Below, piece after piece: positions 52,563 to 62,420 of a DNA stretch of 64,000 nucleotides. The notes under the pieces were generated by a model. That model had not been told where the DNA came from. It made no database searches and worked only from the letters and a program-made list of their open reading frames with translations. The stretch is from Bordetella parapertussis (GTDB lineage Bacteria > Pseudomonadota > Gammaproteobacteria > Burkholderiales > Burkholderiaceae_A): the NCBI GenBank assembly GCA_945901825.1, contig CAMDMC010000008.1:1-64000 (forward strand), written 5' to 3'. Within the stretch, counting starts at the first letter, position 1. Each line of letters begins with the position of its first letter. The position numbers and the translations under genes are program-made.

Positions 52563-53227
52563 TATTGCCTGACCGCCGGTTCAGCCATAAAAGAGGGCAG
52601 GCTTGCCAGTTTGCGCGAGACCAGGTCGGCGGCGGCAGACTTGGGCGGCTCGCCCCCCCAGGCAGCCAGGGCCGCTTTCCAGGCCGTGCGAGCCTCATCG
52701 TTACGACCCAAGAGCACAAGGACATCGCCGCGACGATCGTTCACCTGGGCGAGCATGGCCTCAACCGGCTCGGACTCATTCAATACACCAAGTGCCTTTT
52801 CAAGCTGGTTAAGGTCAATGTACAGGCTGGAAAGCCGAAGACGAGTAATCCATGCAAGCCCCTCGTCGGAGTGGTCTTTAATGGGCTCAAGCCATGCTGC
52901 GGCCTTTTCAAGGCTGCCCGCGCCCACCAGAGACTTCGCCATACGCATGGCTGCCAAGGCATGGTGCATGCTGCCCTCGTGGTCGGCTGCAAGGGTTGTG
53001 GCAAGCGCCTCTGCCTTGGTTGCATTCTGCTCGGCAATGGCCTGCTCAAACTCGGTAAGAAGTCGCGAAGCCTTCTCCCCTTGATGGGCCGCATACGCTT
53101 GGTAGCCCTGATAGCCACCAAAGCCAAGGGCAATAACAAGCACGGCAGCAAAAATAAAGCGCCCGTTGTCCCGCCAGAAGCCCTTAATGGCAGCCATCTG
53201 TTCTTGTTGCTCAAGGTCTTCACGCAT
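52562..53227 (-). CDS. YfgM-like tetratricopeptide membrane protein
   Basis: This 221-residue protein starts [20 protein letters not shown], followed by one membrane helix ([20 protein letters not shown]). A helical TPR-like periplasmic domain follows, with A-rich repeats ([20 protein letters not shown]). YfgM is an ancillary SecYEG/PpiD partner for secreted proteins. ATG 53227 is chosen because it begins the conserved hydrophilic N-terminus. Overlaps hisS by 8 bp. Confidence 0.88.
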   Translation of the reverse strand: MREDLEQQEQMAAIKGFWRDNGRFIFAAVLVIALGFGGYQGYQAYAAHQGEKASRLLTEFEQAIAEQNATKAEALATTLAADHEGSMHHALAAMRMAKSLVGAGSLEKAAAWLEPIKDHSDEGLAWITRLRLSSLYIDLNQLEKALGVLNESEPVEAMLAQVNDRRGDVLVLLGRNDEARTAWKAALAAWGGEPPKSAAADLVSRKLASLPSFMAEPAVRQ

Positions 53228-54506
53228 GGTCTTGCCCTCTCCTGTCCATAGTGGCCAATAACTGGGAAACAGGCATGGTAGCCTGATCGCCCTGCCCACG
53301 AAGCGGCTTCACGGTGACCTCGCCGGCAAGGGTTTCGTCCTCACCAATAAGAAGGGCTAAGCCGGCCCCGCTGCTGTCGGCCTTCTTCATCTGAGATTTT
53401 GCGCTGGTCTGACCTGGATCAAAGACCACCTTAAGGCCTCGGTCACGTAACTGCTCGGCAAGCTTGAAGGCGGGTTCACAGGCGCCTTGGCCAAAATGGA
53501 TAAGGTAGGCATCGGGCGCTTGCGGGCTTGCAAGGCCTTGAGCCTCCTGCACCAACAGAATGAGGCGCTCTGCACCAATTGCAAAGCCTGTTGCCGCAGC
53601 AGGCTTGCCGCCCATACGCTCAACCAGGCTGTCGTAGCGCCCACCACCACAGACCGTGGCCTGGGCTCCGAGCCGATCGGTCACCCATTCAAACACAGTG
53701 AGATTGTAGTAGTCGAGACCGCGCACAAGCCGAGGATTGAGTTCAAAGGCAATGCCCTGGTCGTCTAGCGATTTCAACAGACGCTGCTGAAAATGCTTGG
53801 CATGGTCTCCAAGGAATTCGGGGAGCTGAGGGGCGTTGCCAATAAGCTCTGCCATCTCGGGGTTTTTTGAATCCAGAATTCGTAGGGGGTTGGACCCAAG
53901 GCGCCGCTGGCTGTCGTCATCAAGCTTATTGTGATGCGACTGAAAGTACTGAACCAAGGCCTCGCGATGCCGGGCACGGTCCTCGGACATGCCAAGGGAA
54001 TTAATCTGCAGTTTGGGCGCGAACGAACCGGTAAGCCCCAAGGCCTTAAAGAGGCGGGTCACCATAAAAATTTGTTCGGCGTCGGACTCGGGTTGGTCAA
54101 AGCCAAGGGCCTCAACGCCAAACTGGTGAAACTGACGATACCGGCCCTTCTGCGGACGCTCATGGCGAAACATAGGCCCGAAATACCAGAGCCTGCGAGG
54201 ACCGTCGTACAAAAGGTTGTGCTCAATCGCAGCCCGCACCACAGCGGCGGTGTTTTCAGGTCGAAGGGTCAGGGCCTCGCCATTGAGTGCATCGGTGAAG
54301 CTGTACATTTCTTTTTCAACGATGTCGGTCACCTCCCCAATGGCGCGCACAAAAACGGGGGTTGACTCCACAATGGGCGTGCGAATGGGCCTGTAGCCGT
54401 ACTGACGAAAGACCTCTGAGACCTTTGCCTCAACCTGCTCCCAGACTTCGGCCTGCTCGGGCAGAAGGTCATTCATGCCCTTCACAGCCGAAAGCTTAAT
54501 GTTCAC
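53220..54506 (-). CDS. hisS: Histidyl-tRNA synthetase
   Basis: This 428-residue class II synthetase has [20 protein letters not shown], motif 2 [20 protein letters not shown], the His-specific [17 protein letters not shown] and motif 3 [15 protein letters not shown]-terminal anticodon domain contains [20 protein letters not shown]. It charges tRNA-His. The start overlaps the ispG stop. Confidence 0.97.
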   Translation of the reverse strand: MNIKLSAVKGMNDLLPEQAEVWEQVEAKVSEVFRQYGYRPIRTPIVESTPVFVRAIGEVTDIVEKEMYSFTDALNGEALTLRPENTAAVVRAAIEHNLLYDGPRRLWYFGPMFRHERPQKGRYRQFHQFGVEALGFDQPESDAEQIFMVTRLFKALGLTGSFAPKLQINSLGMSEDRARHREALVQYFQSHHNKLDDDSQRRLGSNPLRILDSKNPEMAELIGNAPQLPEFLGDHAKHFQQRLLKSLDDQGIAFELNPRLVRGLDYYNLTVFEWVTDRLGAQATVCGGGRYDSLVERMGGKPAAATGFAIGAERLILLVQEAQGLASPQAPDAYLIHFGQGACEPAFKLAEQLRDRGLKVVFDPGQTSAKSQMKKADSSGAGLALLIGEDETLAGEVTVKPLRGQGDQATMPVSQLLATMDRRGQDHA

Positions 54507-55822
54507 GCCGCAGAGCCCTTGTTCGCCTTGTCGGCTGTGCCATAGCGCGCAACCACGTAATCGGCCACCATGGCCTGGAACTCTTCTGCGATGCGATCAC
54601 CCTTTAAGGTTGGCCCACGTTCGCCATCAATATAAACGGGCGCCACAGGCTGCTCGCCCGTACCGGGAAGGCTAATGCCGATATTGGCATGCTTGCTTTC
54701 ACCCGGGCCATTCACCACGCAGCCCATCACAGCCACATTCATAGACTCCACCCCGGGGTAGTGCTTTCGCCAGACAGGCATCTGATCGCGCAGGTAGGTC
54801 TGCACCTTGTCAGCAAGTTCTTGGAAGAAGGTGGAGGTGGTACGACCACAGCCCGGGCAGGCAATGACCAAAGGAGTGAAGGCCCTTAAGCCAAGCACCT
54901 GCAGCATTTCCTGGGCGACAACCACTTCTTTTCGACGGTCACCACCGGGCTCGGGAGTGAGCGAGACACGGATGGTGTCGCCAATACCCTCTTGCAGAAG
55001 AACGGCCATGGCTGCCGTGGAAGAGACAATGCCTTTGCTGCCCATGCCAGCCTCGGTTAGGCCCAGGTGCAAGGGGTAGTCGCAACGGCGAGAGAGTTCG
55101 CGATAGACAGCAATAAGATCTTGCACCGCGGAGACTTTGGCTGAAAGCACAATTTGATTCTCGGGCATACCCCAGGCCACGGCCTGCTCGGCACTCTGCA
55201 ACGCCGAACTCACAAGAGCCTCGCGCATTACAGCCTGGGCGTCCCAGGGCTCGGCCCGGGAGGCGTTTTCATCCATAAGGCGCGCCAGCAGTTCTTGGTC
55301 AAGACTGCCCCAGTTCACACCAATGCGAATAGGCCGGTCAAACCGCAAGGCCGCCTCAATCATGGCCCCAAACTGGCTGTCGCGCTTGGCGCCACGGCCC
55401 ACATTGCCTGGGTTTATTCGGTACTTCGAAAGCGCGGTGGCACACTCAGGCACCTCGGCCAAGAGCTTATGGCCATTGAAATGAAAGTCGCCCACCAGGG
55501 GAACGGGGCAGCCCATTTTGTCGAGCTGCTCGCGTATGGCTGGCACCTCGCGGGCGGCCTCGAGGGTATTGACAGTAATACGTACAACCTCGGAGCCGGC
55601 AAAGGCAAGGTCGCGCACCTGAATAGCCGTTGCAATGGCGTCGGCCGTGTCCGTGTTGGTCATGGACTGCACCACCACTGGGGCATCTCCCCCCACGAAA
55701 ACCTTGGTGTCGCCCCACTGGAGCTTCACCTGTTTGGTCTGTCGGCGCGGCAAGGAGCCGCAGGTCATGGGCTGGCTTAGGCAGTTCAAGATAGCGTTGG
55801 TTGAAGTTGTTTCGCTAGGCAT
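54503..55822 (-). CDS. ispG: 4-hydroxy-3-methylbut-2-enyl diphosphate synthase
   Basis: This 439-residue 4Fe-4S enzyme catalyses the penultimate step of the MEP isoprenoid pathway. [20 protein letters not shown] opens the TIM barrel. The cluster ligands are in CPGCGRTT and [10 protein letters not shown] near the C-terminus. ATG 55822 is chosen; the frame upstream lies within rlmN. The start overlaps the rlmN end by 8 bp, leaving no room for rodZ or pilF found here in relatives. Confidence 0.97.
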   Translation of the reverse strand: MPSETTSTNAILNCLSQPMTCGSLPRRQTKQVKLQWGDTKVFVGGDAPVVVQSMTNTDTADAIATAIQVRDLAFAGSEVVRITVNTLEAAREVPAIREQLDKMGCPVPLVGDFHFNGHKLLAEVPECATALSKYRINPGNVGRGAKRDSQFGAMIEAALRFDRPIRIGVNWGSLDQELLARLMDENASRAEPWDAQAVMREALVSSALQSAEQAVAWGMPENQIVLSAKVSAVQDLIAVYRELSRRCDYPLHLGLTEAGMGSKGIVSSTAAMAVLLQEGIGDTIRVSLTPEPGGDRRKEVVVAQEMLQVLGLRAFTPLVIACPGCGRTTSTFFQELADKVQTYLRDQMPVWRKHYPGVESMNVAVMGCVVNGPGESKHANIGISLPGTGEQPVAPVYIDGERGPTLKGDRIAEEFQAMVADYVVARYGTADKANKGSAA

Positions 55823-56999
55823 GATGGGGTGACGATGTCTCGTGAGAACCAAGGGCAAGACCTTCAGCCCCGGCGTCAAGCCGCCGAAGCCGAATAAGAG
55901 TTCGGTCTTGAATGTCGCCAGCCAGTTGGCCGCAGGCTGCATCAATGTCGTCGCCGCGGGTCTTTCGAACCGTGGCCACCATGCCAGCGGCCTGCAAGGT
56001 CTGAGCAAACTGCCTCACCCTTTCAGCAGGTGATCGCCGAAAGCCCGAGGCAGGAAAGGGGTTGAAGGGAATGAGATTGAACTTGCAATAAAGCTTGGCC
56101 TGGGTCACCAAAGAAACGAGCTCGCGCGCATGGTCTTGACTGTCGTTAACGCCTTCGAGCATCACGTACTCAAAGGTGATGAAGTCGCGAGGACCCGACC
56201 GTAGATACAGCCGGCAGGCAGCAAGCAGTTCGGCCAGGGGATACTTTTTGTTTAACGGCACAAGCCTGTCGCGAAGCGGGTCGTTCGGTGCGTGCAGGGA
56301 GACGGCCAAGGCAACGGGGCATTCTGCGGCAAGGCGCTCAATAAAGGGTACGACACCCGAGGTGGAGACGGTGACTTTGCGACGCGAGAGCCCGTAGCCA
56401 TTGTCATCAAGCAGAATTTGCAACGCCCCTCGTACCGCCTCGTAATTCAACAAGGGCTCACCCATGCCCATAAAAACAACGTTAGAGACGGCTGCGCGAC
56501 GGCCTGAAGGATCAAGCAGCCGATTGGCCATGCGCACCTGCCCAATTATTTCAGCCGTCGATAAGTTTCGGGCAAAACCCTGATGGCCCGTTGAGCAAAA
56601 GCCGCAGGCCACGGTGCAGCCTGCCTGCGAGGAGACACACAGGGTTCCACGACCGTCCTCGGGAATGTAGACCGTTTCAATGGCGTTGCCCTGCCCTGCA
56701 TCAAGCAGCCATTTGCGCGTGCCATCAACCGATTGGTGATCACGAAGAATAGGAAGTTCACGAAGTTCAGCCCGACCAACGAGCTGATCACGAAGGCTCT
56801 TGGCGAGGCTTGTCATGGCCTGGAAGTCGGTTGCCCCGTGCTGATGCACCCATTTAAAAAGCTGACGCGCCCGAAAGGCCTTCTCGCCCAGGCCTTCCAC
56901 CCAGACCTCGAGCTCGTCGCGCGTGAGCCCCAATAGATTCGTGAGGCCTGAGTCTTTCGCGGCACCAGAAGGGGCGGCGTTGTGTTGAGCATTGGGCAT
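55815..56999 (-). CDS. rlmN: Dual-specificity rRNA/tRNA adenine C2-methyltransferase RlmN
   Basis: This 394-residue radical-SAM enzyme makes m2A2503 in 23S rRNA and m2A37 in tRNA. The cluster motif is in [19 protein letters not shown], with the second catalytic cysteine in [30 protein letters not shown] and [12 protein letters not shown] are family motifs. A hydrophilic extension of about 20 residues precedes the conserved start. Confidence 0.96.
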   Translation of the reverse strand: MPNAQHNAAPSGAAKDSGLTNLLGLTRDELEVWVEGLGEKAFRARQLFKWVHQHGATDFQAMTSLAKSLRDQLVGRAELRELPILRDHQSVDGTRKWLLDAGQGNAIETVYIPEDGRGTLCVSSQAGCTVACGFCSTGHQGFARNLSTAEIIGQVRMANRLLDPSGRRAAVSNVVFMGMGEPLLNYEAVRGALQILLDDNGYGLSRRKVTVSTSGVVPFIERLAAECPVALAVSLHAPNDPLRDRLVPLNKKYPLAELLAACRLYLRSGPRDFITFEYVMLEGVNDSQDHARELVSLVTQAKLYCKFNLIPFNPFPASGFRRSPAERVRQFAQTLQAAGMVATVRKTRGDDIDAACGQLAGDIQDRTLIRLRRLDAGAEGLALGSHETSSPHHA

Positions 57000-57043
57000 G
57001 CGCTACAACCTAAAAAGGCCTGTGCCGGTCCCGCGGGCTAGGG

Positions 57044-57469
57044 CTAGCGCCCAAAAACCCCCATGCTGGGGAAGAAGTAGGCAATTTCTTGGGCTGCCGT
57101 GTCGGGACCGTCAGAGCCATGCACCGCATTGGCATCGATGCTGTCAGCAAAGTCAGCCCGAATGGTTCCCGGGTCGGCCTTCTTGGGGTCGGTTGCGCCC
57201 ATAAGTTCACGGTTTTTGGCAATGGCGTTGTCGCCCTGCAGCACCTGAACCATTACCGGCCCGGAGATCATGAAATCGACAAGGTCTTTAAAAAAGGGGC
57301 GTTGGGCATGGACCGCATAAAACCCCTCGGCCTGGGCACGCGAAAGGTGCATCATCTGGGCAGCAATGACTTTAAGCCCGGCCTTCTCGAAGCGGCTGTA
57401 GATCTGTCCGATCACGTTCTTGGCGACTGCATCGGGCTTGATGATTGACAGGGTGCGCTCTACCGCCAT
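57044..57469 (-). CDS. ndk: Nucleoside diphosphate kinase
   Basis: This 141-residue enzyme has [20 protein letters not shown]. The phospho-accepting histidine is in [20 protein letters not shown]. It transfers gamma phosphate between nucleotides and keeps NTP pools balanced. It heads the rlmN block; the 194 bp upstream, towards the divergent membrane protein gene, is AT-rich and should hold both promoters. Confidence 0.97.
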   Translation of the reverse strand: MAVERTLSIIKPDAVAKNVIGQIYSRFEKAGLKVIAAQMMHLSRAQAEGFYAVHAQRPFFKDLVDFMISGPVMVQVLQGDNAIAKNRELMGATDPKKADPGTIRADFADSIDANAVHGSDGPDTAAQEIAYFFPSMGVFGR

Positions 57470-57663
57470 GATTTCATTCCTTTTTTAATAAAAATTGAAT
57501 TTTTACGAAGACTGATGCTCTAAGTATCATTGAAGCTGGCAGACGGATGACCCGAAGCAGGAAACATCTTTGACTTAAAGGGTTATTAAGCCGCGAAGCC
57601 TTGATTTACAATGAAGACCTGAGATTATATCGTTTGGATTACTTGCAAAGGAGATCAACCGCA

Positions 57664-58362
57664 ATGTTCCCTCAACTCAACCCCGCCTCACGTTCCGATC
57701 GAGTCCTATCGGCCTCACAGAACAAGGTACTTCGCAACACCTACTTGCTGCTGGCGGCCACCATGGTGCCAACTGTGCTTGGCGCATGGGTTGGCATTTC
57801 CTCTGGGTTCTCGTTGTTCGCAGGCAGCCCCTTCATTAGTTTCATCCTTTTCATGGCCATTGCCTTTGGGTTTTTCTATGCCATCGAGAAGACCAAGCAC
57901 AGCCCCTTAGGTGTTTACCTCTTGCTGGGCTTCACCTTCTTTATGGGCCTCATGCTCTCGCGTCTGCTTGGCTATGCTCTGGGGCTAGGCAATGGTGCTC
58001 AGCTTATTGGGCTTGCTGCCGGCGGAACGGGCGTGGTCTTCTTCAGCATGGCCTCGCTCTCAACGGTCATCAAGAAAGACCTAAGCAGCATGGGCAAGTT
58101 TTTGTTCATTGGTGTCATTCTGCTTATCGTGGCCTCGGTGGCGAACATCTGGCTGCAGATGCCTGCCCTCATGCTCACCATCTCATTGCTTGCCGTGGTT
58201 ATTTTTTCGCTCTTTCTGCTGTACGACCTTCAGCGTATTGTTAACGGTGGCGAGACCAACTACGTAAGCGCAACCCTTTCGGTCTACCTGAATGTCTACA
58301 ACATCTTTAGCAACCTGCTCGTTCTGCTTATGGCCTTGTTTGGTGGTGGTAGCCGCGAGTAG
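57664..58362 (+). CDS. Bax inhibitor-1 / YccA-family membrane protein
   Basis: This 232-residue protein has seven hydrophobic segments. It has the UPF0005 pattern: YLLLAATMVPTVLGAWVGIS early, and SLFLLYDLQRIVNGGETNYV with the conserved acidic pore region near the C-terminus. E. coli YccA inhibits FtsH; other members act as proton-sensitive calcium leaks. ATG 57664 has AAGGAG about 10 bp upstream. A strong terminator follows. Confidence 0.92.
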   Translation: MFPQLNPASRSDRVLSASQNKVLRNTYLLLAATMVPTVLGAWVGISSGFSLFAGSPFISFILFMAIAFGFFYAIEKTKHSPLGVYLLLGFTFFMGLMLSRLLGYALGLGNGAQLIGLAAGGTGVVFFSMASLSTVIKKDLSSMGKFLFIGVILLIVASVANIWLQMPALMLTISLLAVVIFSLFLLYDLQRIVNGGETNYVSATLSVYLNVYNIFSNLLVLLMALFGGGSRE

Positions 58363-58393
58363 TTGTTAGTTCGTTTAGGCATAGTCTTGCCAG

Positions 58394-58425
58394 AGGCCGC
58401 CTCTTTAATCAGGGCGGCCTTTTTT
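58394..58425 (+). terminator. Intrinsic terminator after the Bax-inhibitor-like gene
   Basis: Perfect 8-bp stem AGGCCGCC/GGCGGCCT (58394-58401, 58413-58420) with an 11-nt loop and five or more T directly after it. It may also serve the convergent rlmD. Confidence 0.9.
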
Positions 58426-58451
58426 ATTTCAGCCTGAGCCCCATCCGGCGG

Positions 58452-59855
58452 CTAAAGCCGATCGAACACCGCAATCGATTCCACATGAGCCGTCTGCGGA
58501 AACATATTGGCAACACTGGCCTTACTTAGCTGCCAGCGCCCCTTGTGCACCAGAATGGCGGCATCGCGGGCCAGCGTTGATGGGTTGCACGAGACCATCA
58601 CCAGGCGTTGCGGCCCGTGGCCTTCAAGCGACTGTTCAGCAAGGGCCTGAGCCAAGGCCTGAGCGCCCTCGCGCGGGGGATCAATGAGCGCCCTGTCGAC
58701 CCGCCCTAGGCCATCGAGCCAGGCCCGGTCCAGCTCAAAAAGATTGCTCACCTCAAACGAGGTCTTCTCGGCAAGCTTTAACATCTCGGCATTGGCCTTT
58801 GCCTTCGCCACCAAGGGCTGACTGCCCTCAAAGCCCAGAACATGGGCTGCATGACGGGCCAGAGCAAAACTAAAGTTACCAAGCCCACAAAAAAAGTCCA
58901 CCACTCGATCGCGGGGCTGAACCTCAAGAAGCTGAACCGCCTTGTAAACAAGCCTGCGATTCACCGCGAAGTTCACTTGGGTGAAATCGACGGGCGAAAA
59001 AGGCATGCGCAGGCTGAATTCAGGAAGGCTAAACCAAAGGCCAGGGCCGTCAGCAAAGGCCCTCGGGTTGTCATGACTTCCTTTGGGTAGAAACTCAGCC
59101 AATGGCGCTGCCGTCTCGGGGCCCTTAGGCTGAAGCCAAAGGCTTAGCCTTGCCACCTGGGCCTGCTCGAATTCGGCAAGCCTTTGCAGGTCGTGGGCCG
59201 ACGGGGGCTGCATGACACGAATCACCCAGACCATGAACCCATCGTCAGAGACAGCAAGCTCAAGCTGAGGAATCTGGCGAGCGATCGACAGGCCTTGCAG
59301 ACAATCTTTTAGCGTGGGCAGGATACGGCTTGCCTCGGGGCGTAGAACAGGGCAGTGCTCCATGGCCGTAATGAATCGGCCTGCCCGCTCCCGAAAACCA
59401 AGCAAGAGCCCGCCCCTCTTGTCAACCCATCGCGCTGAAAGACGCGCCCGGGAACGGTAGCCCAAGGAAGGCCCACGAAGCGGCGCAAGATGCTCGTAAC
59501 CCTTTATGCGCCCAAGGTGCCAGAGGTTGTCCTCAAGCACCCGTTGTTTGTAGGCAATCTGCGCGGTGTCGGTGGCATGCTGCATGGAGCAGCCTCCGCA
59601 GACACCATAGTGCTGGCATGGGGCCTGCCTTCGATCGGCCGATTCACGATGAATGCGGGCGATTTGGGCCTTTATGTAACTTGGGCGCTCACGCAAGACG
59701 TGCGCACTGAGCCGCTCACCTGTTAGGGCACCAGCAACAAAAACAACCTTCCCCTGAAAGTGAGCCACGCCCTGACCTTCCAGGTCCACTGACTCAATGT
59801 GAAGGTCTTCAAGCAGGCGGCCAGGCTTGGGCCGGCCAAGGGTGCGTCGGCTCAT
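58452..59855 (-). CDS. rlmD: 23S rRNA (uracil1939-C5)-methyltransferase RlmD
   Basis: This 467-residue protein has an N-terminal TRAM domain (VDLEGQGVAHFQGKVVFVAG), then iron-sulfur ligands APCQHYGVCGGCSMQH, then a SAM-methyltransferase domain: VVDFFCGLGNFSFAL, DPPREGAQAL and catalytic VMVSCNPSTLARDA. In several relatives it follows nlpD-rpoS. Here a PolB-type exonuclease lies between nlpD and rlmD. Confidence 0.95.
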   Translation of the reverse strand: MSRRTLGRPKPGRLLEDLHIESVDLEGQGVAHFQGKVVFVAGALTGERLSAHVLRERPSYIKAQIARIHRESADRRQAPCQHYGVCGGCSMQHATDTAQIAYKQRVLEDNLWHLGRIKGYEHLAPLRGPSLGYRSRARLSARWVDKRGGLLLGFRERAGRFITAMEHCPVLRPEASRILPTLKDCLQGLSIARQIPQLELAVSDDGFMVWVIRVMQPPSAHDLQRLAEFEQAQVARLSLWLQPKGPETAAPLAEFLPKGSHDNPRAFADGPGLWFSLPEFSLRMPFSPVDFTQVNFAVNRRLVYKAVQLLEVQPRDRVVDFFCGLGNFSFALARHAAHVLGFEGSQPLVAKAKANAEMLKLAEKTSFEVSNLFELDRAWLDGLGRVDRALIDPPREGAQALAQALAEQSLEGHGPQRLVMVSCNPSTLARDAAILVHKGRWQLSKASVANMFPQTAHVESIAVFDRL

Positions 59856-59861
59856 ACCTGA

Positions 59862-60677
59862 CTAGTAAGCGGACCAGGCCTCAAGAAAACGCGTCCAGTG
59901 CGTACCCTGCAGGGGGCGTGATGGATCTCCGATAAGTTCTGTAAGGGCGGCACGAACCACCGCGTCTTCAGTGCGGCGCTCGCCCTCGGTGATTTCCCCA
60001 CGCATGACTCGAAACCTTTGATACAGAAGGTAGGTGTTCACAACATCGGTTTCACAATAGGCCGCAACCTGCTCATACCGGTCTTCAAGGCAGGCCTGCC
60101 AGACCTTTGCGCCATCTTCCCCAAGCTTACCCGGCAGCCCGCAGAGCTGACTGACCTTATCAAGCGGCGCGTTGGCCCGGCCTGTAAAGTTTGAAAGAAC
60201 GTCCATAAGATCAAGATGACGGGTGTGGTAGCGGCTTAAATAATTGTTGTATTTAAAGTCGCGATCGTCATCGCCAGTGTCGAAGTAACGATGCCCGACA
60301 CCACCACGAAACAAGGCACGGTGATGGAGAACAGGCGCATCGAACCCGCTGCCATTCCAGCTTACGAGCTGAGGGCTGTGTTTATCAACAATGCCAAAAA
60401 ACTGCCTTAGCCTGTGCGACTCCTCTTCATCGGTGGTTCCGGTGCCATCGCCCAGGCAACGCACCTGAAAGCCCGAGGAGTCACGAAAGGCACAGCCAAT
60501 AACCCAGATTCGCTGAAGGTAATGCGGCAGGAAATCGGACTGTCCCTTTTCGAGCCGCTCGGCCTGAAACGCCTCCACGCCTTGGGCATCGGAGAGGTCG
60601 TCGCTTATTTGGCCAAGACGGCGAAGGCCTGCGACGTCCGGAACCGTTTCAAGGTCAAAGGCAAGAACAGGGGTCAC
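59862..60677 (-). CDS. Predicted PolB-type 3'-5' exonuclease
   Basis: This 271-residue DEDD-family protein has Exo I LAFDLETVPDVAGL, Exo II LVSWNGSGFDAPVLHHRAL and Exo III AYCETDVVNTYLLYQRF. It lacks any polymerase domain and corresponds to the stand-alone PolB exonuclease-like family common in betaproteobacteria. Its substrate is unknown; a repair role is a guess. It follows nlpD by 10 bp. Confidence 0.85.
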   Translation of the reverse strand: MTPVLAFDLETVPDVAGLRRLGQISDDLSDAQGVEAFQAERLEKGQSDFLPHYLQRIWVIGCAFRDSSGFQVRCLGDGTGTTDEEESHRLRQFFGIVDKHSPQLVSWNGSGFDAPVLHHRALFRGGVGHRYFDTGDDDRDFKYNNYLSRYHTRHLDLMDVLSNFTGRANAPLDKVSQLCGLPGKLGEDGAKVWQACLEDRYEQVAAYCETDVVNTYLLYQRFRVMRGEITEGERRTEDAVVRAALTELIGDPSRPLQGTHWTRFLEAWSAY

Positions 60678-60687
60678 AAAGGCGGCG

Positions 60688-61638
60688 CTATCGAGTGGGC
60701 AGGAAGGTCATGGGGTCGACGGGCTTGCCGCCCTTTCGTACTTCGAACAAAAGCATGGGTCGCTCGGCATCCGACATGCCGAGCTCTGCAATTTTCTGCC
60801 CACGACGAACGGTCTGACCTTCTTTCACCAAAATAGCTCGGTTGTGGGCATAAGCAGTAATGACGTCTTGCTCATGCTTAACGATGACTAAATTGCCATA
60901 GCCACGAAGCCCACTGCCGCTGTAGACCACCTTGCCTGTCTCGGCCGCAAACACCGCCTCACCAGGGGCTCCGGCAATCGATAGCCCCTTGTTCCCTCCC
61001 TCGGAGAAGCCTGAAATAACCTGCCCATTGGCCGGCCAGACCCAGCCTGTCGCGGCTGGCGCAATCGAGGCGAGTTCAGTGGGCGGGGCTGCGGCGGCAG
61101 GGGCAGCAGGATCGGCGGGCGAAGGGGTTGCCGAGCCAGGGCTGGCCATGGCGAAGGGGGGTCCACCTTTGGCTGCTGCCGGCTGCGGTTCGCTAGAAGG
61201 TTGGGACTGAAGTGGGCGAACGCCCACGCCCGAGCTTGGCGCAATGGGCTGCGCCTGCGCACCGCCCGCAGCAGGTGGTGAGGACTGGGCAAGCGCTGGC
61301 CCCGACCGGGGTGAAGGGTTAACAACCCACAGCACGCGGCCTGGCTCAATCACATTCGGATTGCTGAGCTTGTTCCAACGGGCAAGATCCTTCCAGTCGG
61401 CATTGTGATCGACGGCGATGCTGTAGAGGGTGTCGCCTCGACGCACGCGATACTGGCCCTTACCAATCGGTTCAAGGGCGCCCAACGACTTACCCGTGGC
61501 GCTGCGCTGCTCGGCAGGAAGGCTACTTGGCACGGCGCGGGACTCCACCGGCGCTAGCCCCGGCGAGGCACAACTGGCTAGCAGGCTAACGCAGGCCAAC
61601 GAAAGGCAGATACGGCAAGCTCGGTCAAATGGGGTCAT
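60688..61638 (-). CDS. nlpD: NlpD-like LysM/M23 lipoprotein
   Basis: This 316-residue lipoprotein has lipobox VSLLASCASPG. LysM is in YRVRRGDTLYSIAVDHNADW, a Pro/Ala/Ser-rich linker follows, and the C-terminal M23 domain has GLRGYGNLVIVKHEQDVITA. The zinc ligands are incomplete (LLFEVR where active enzymes have LHFEIR), as in NlpD/EnvC activators of amidases. It probably activates AmiC in cell separation. Overlaps pcm by 4 bp. rpoS, its usual downstream partner, is absent. Confidence 0.93.
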   Translation of the reverse strand: MTPFDRACRICLSLACVSLLASCASPGLAPVESRAVPSSLPAEQRSATGKSLGALEPIGKGQYRVRRGDTLYSIAVDHNADWKDLARWNKLSNPNVIEPGRVLWVVNPSPRSGPALAQSSPPAAGGAQAQPIAPSSGVGVRPLQSQPSSEPQPAAAKGGPPFAMASPGSATPSPADPAAPAAAAPPTELASIAPAATGWVWPANGQVISGFSEGGNKGLSIAGAPGEAVFAAETGKVVYSGSGLRGYGNLVIVKHEQDVITAYAHNRAILVKEGQTVRRGQKIAELGMSDAERPMLLFEVRKGGKPVDPMTFLPTR

Positions 61639-62420
61639 TTCTGTAATCCTCTCAGAATAGGCACATAAGAGACTTCGTCGAACTCGCGACGCTCGTAGGT
61701 CGGTCGATCGGGCTGGGTTTCCCCTGAAGTCACTCGAACCACGACCAGTTTCTGCCGCGGCGAGCCGATTGGGGCAACAAGTACACCCCCGGTCTGTAAT
61801 TCTCTCAATAAATCGAGAGGAATGTCGGACATACCCGCTGCTAAGAAAATAGTTTGAAATAATCCCGACCGGCCTGCGGGACTTAGACCATCACCATGCA
61901 AGAGATGCAGGTTGGGCAGCGCGAGTTGAAAAAGGTTACGTCGAGCCTGCTGGTGCAGCCCAAGAATGCGCTCCACCGAATACACCTCGGCAAAGACCTT
62001 GGCAAGAACGGCTGCCTGATAGCCGCAACCACCTCCTACCTCCAGCACCCGTCCAGGAGCCTGGTCGAAGGGAAGGTGGGTGAGGGCAAGCTCGATGGCC
62101 CGCGCAACGACATAGGGCTGAGAGATGGTCTGGGAATGGCCAATGGGCAGGGCGGAATCCTCGTAGGCGCGACTGGCTAGCGCTGCATCGACAAACTGAT
62201 GGCGTGGCACGGCAGCCATCGCCTTAAGAACCTTGGGATTCTGAATGCCCTGGTCTCTGAGACGTTGAATCATGCGCTCACGCAGTCGGTCGCTGGCAAG
62301 CCCTGTTGTGGGGTCGCTCACACTTGAGGCAATAGGCGCGGCAGCCTCTGCTTTCGATGAACCCCATCGAGGCTTAAACTGGGTTGGCTGGGGGAAGGCG
62401 GCGCTGCGGTTCGACTTCAC
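61635..62420 (-). CDS. pcm: Protein-L-isoaspartate O-methyltransferase
   Basis: This 261-residue repair methyltransferase acts on damaged aspartyl sites. It has AAVPRHQFVDAALASRAYED and the conserved LPIGHSQTISQPYVVARAIE. SAM motif I is VLEVGGGCGYQAAVL (usually GTGSGY), and the late GGVLVAPIG is present. The first 50 residues are a poorly conserved hydrophilic extension. It lies between surE and nlpD with 4-bp overlaps on both sides. Confidence 0.95.
   Translation of the reverse strand: MKSNRSAAFPQPTQFKPRWGSSKAEAAAPIASSVSDPTTGLASDRLRERMIQRLRDQGIQNPKVLKAMAAVPRHQFVDAALASRAYEDSALPIGHSQTISQPYVVARAIELALTHLPFDQAPGRVLEVGGGCGYQAAVLAKVFAEVYSVERILGLHQQARRNLFQLALPNLHLLHGDGLSPAGRSGLFQTIFLAAGMSDIPLDLLRELQTGGVLVAPIGSPRQKLVVVRVTSGETQPDRPTYERREFDEVSYVPILRGLQK

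Noticed and set aside
52565..53251. Long plus-strand open frame (228 codons) opposite the yfgM-like gene
   Set aside because: It is antisense to a well-supported gene with normal overlaps on both sides. The composition is that of a mirror frame and no motif is visible.
55154..55780. Plus-strand open frame (208 codons) opposite ispG
   Set aside because: It is a mirror frame of ispG with no start signals or recognisable fold.
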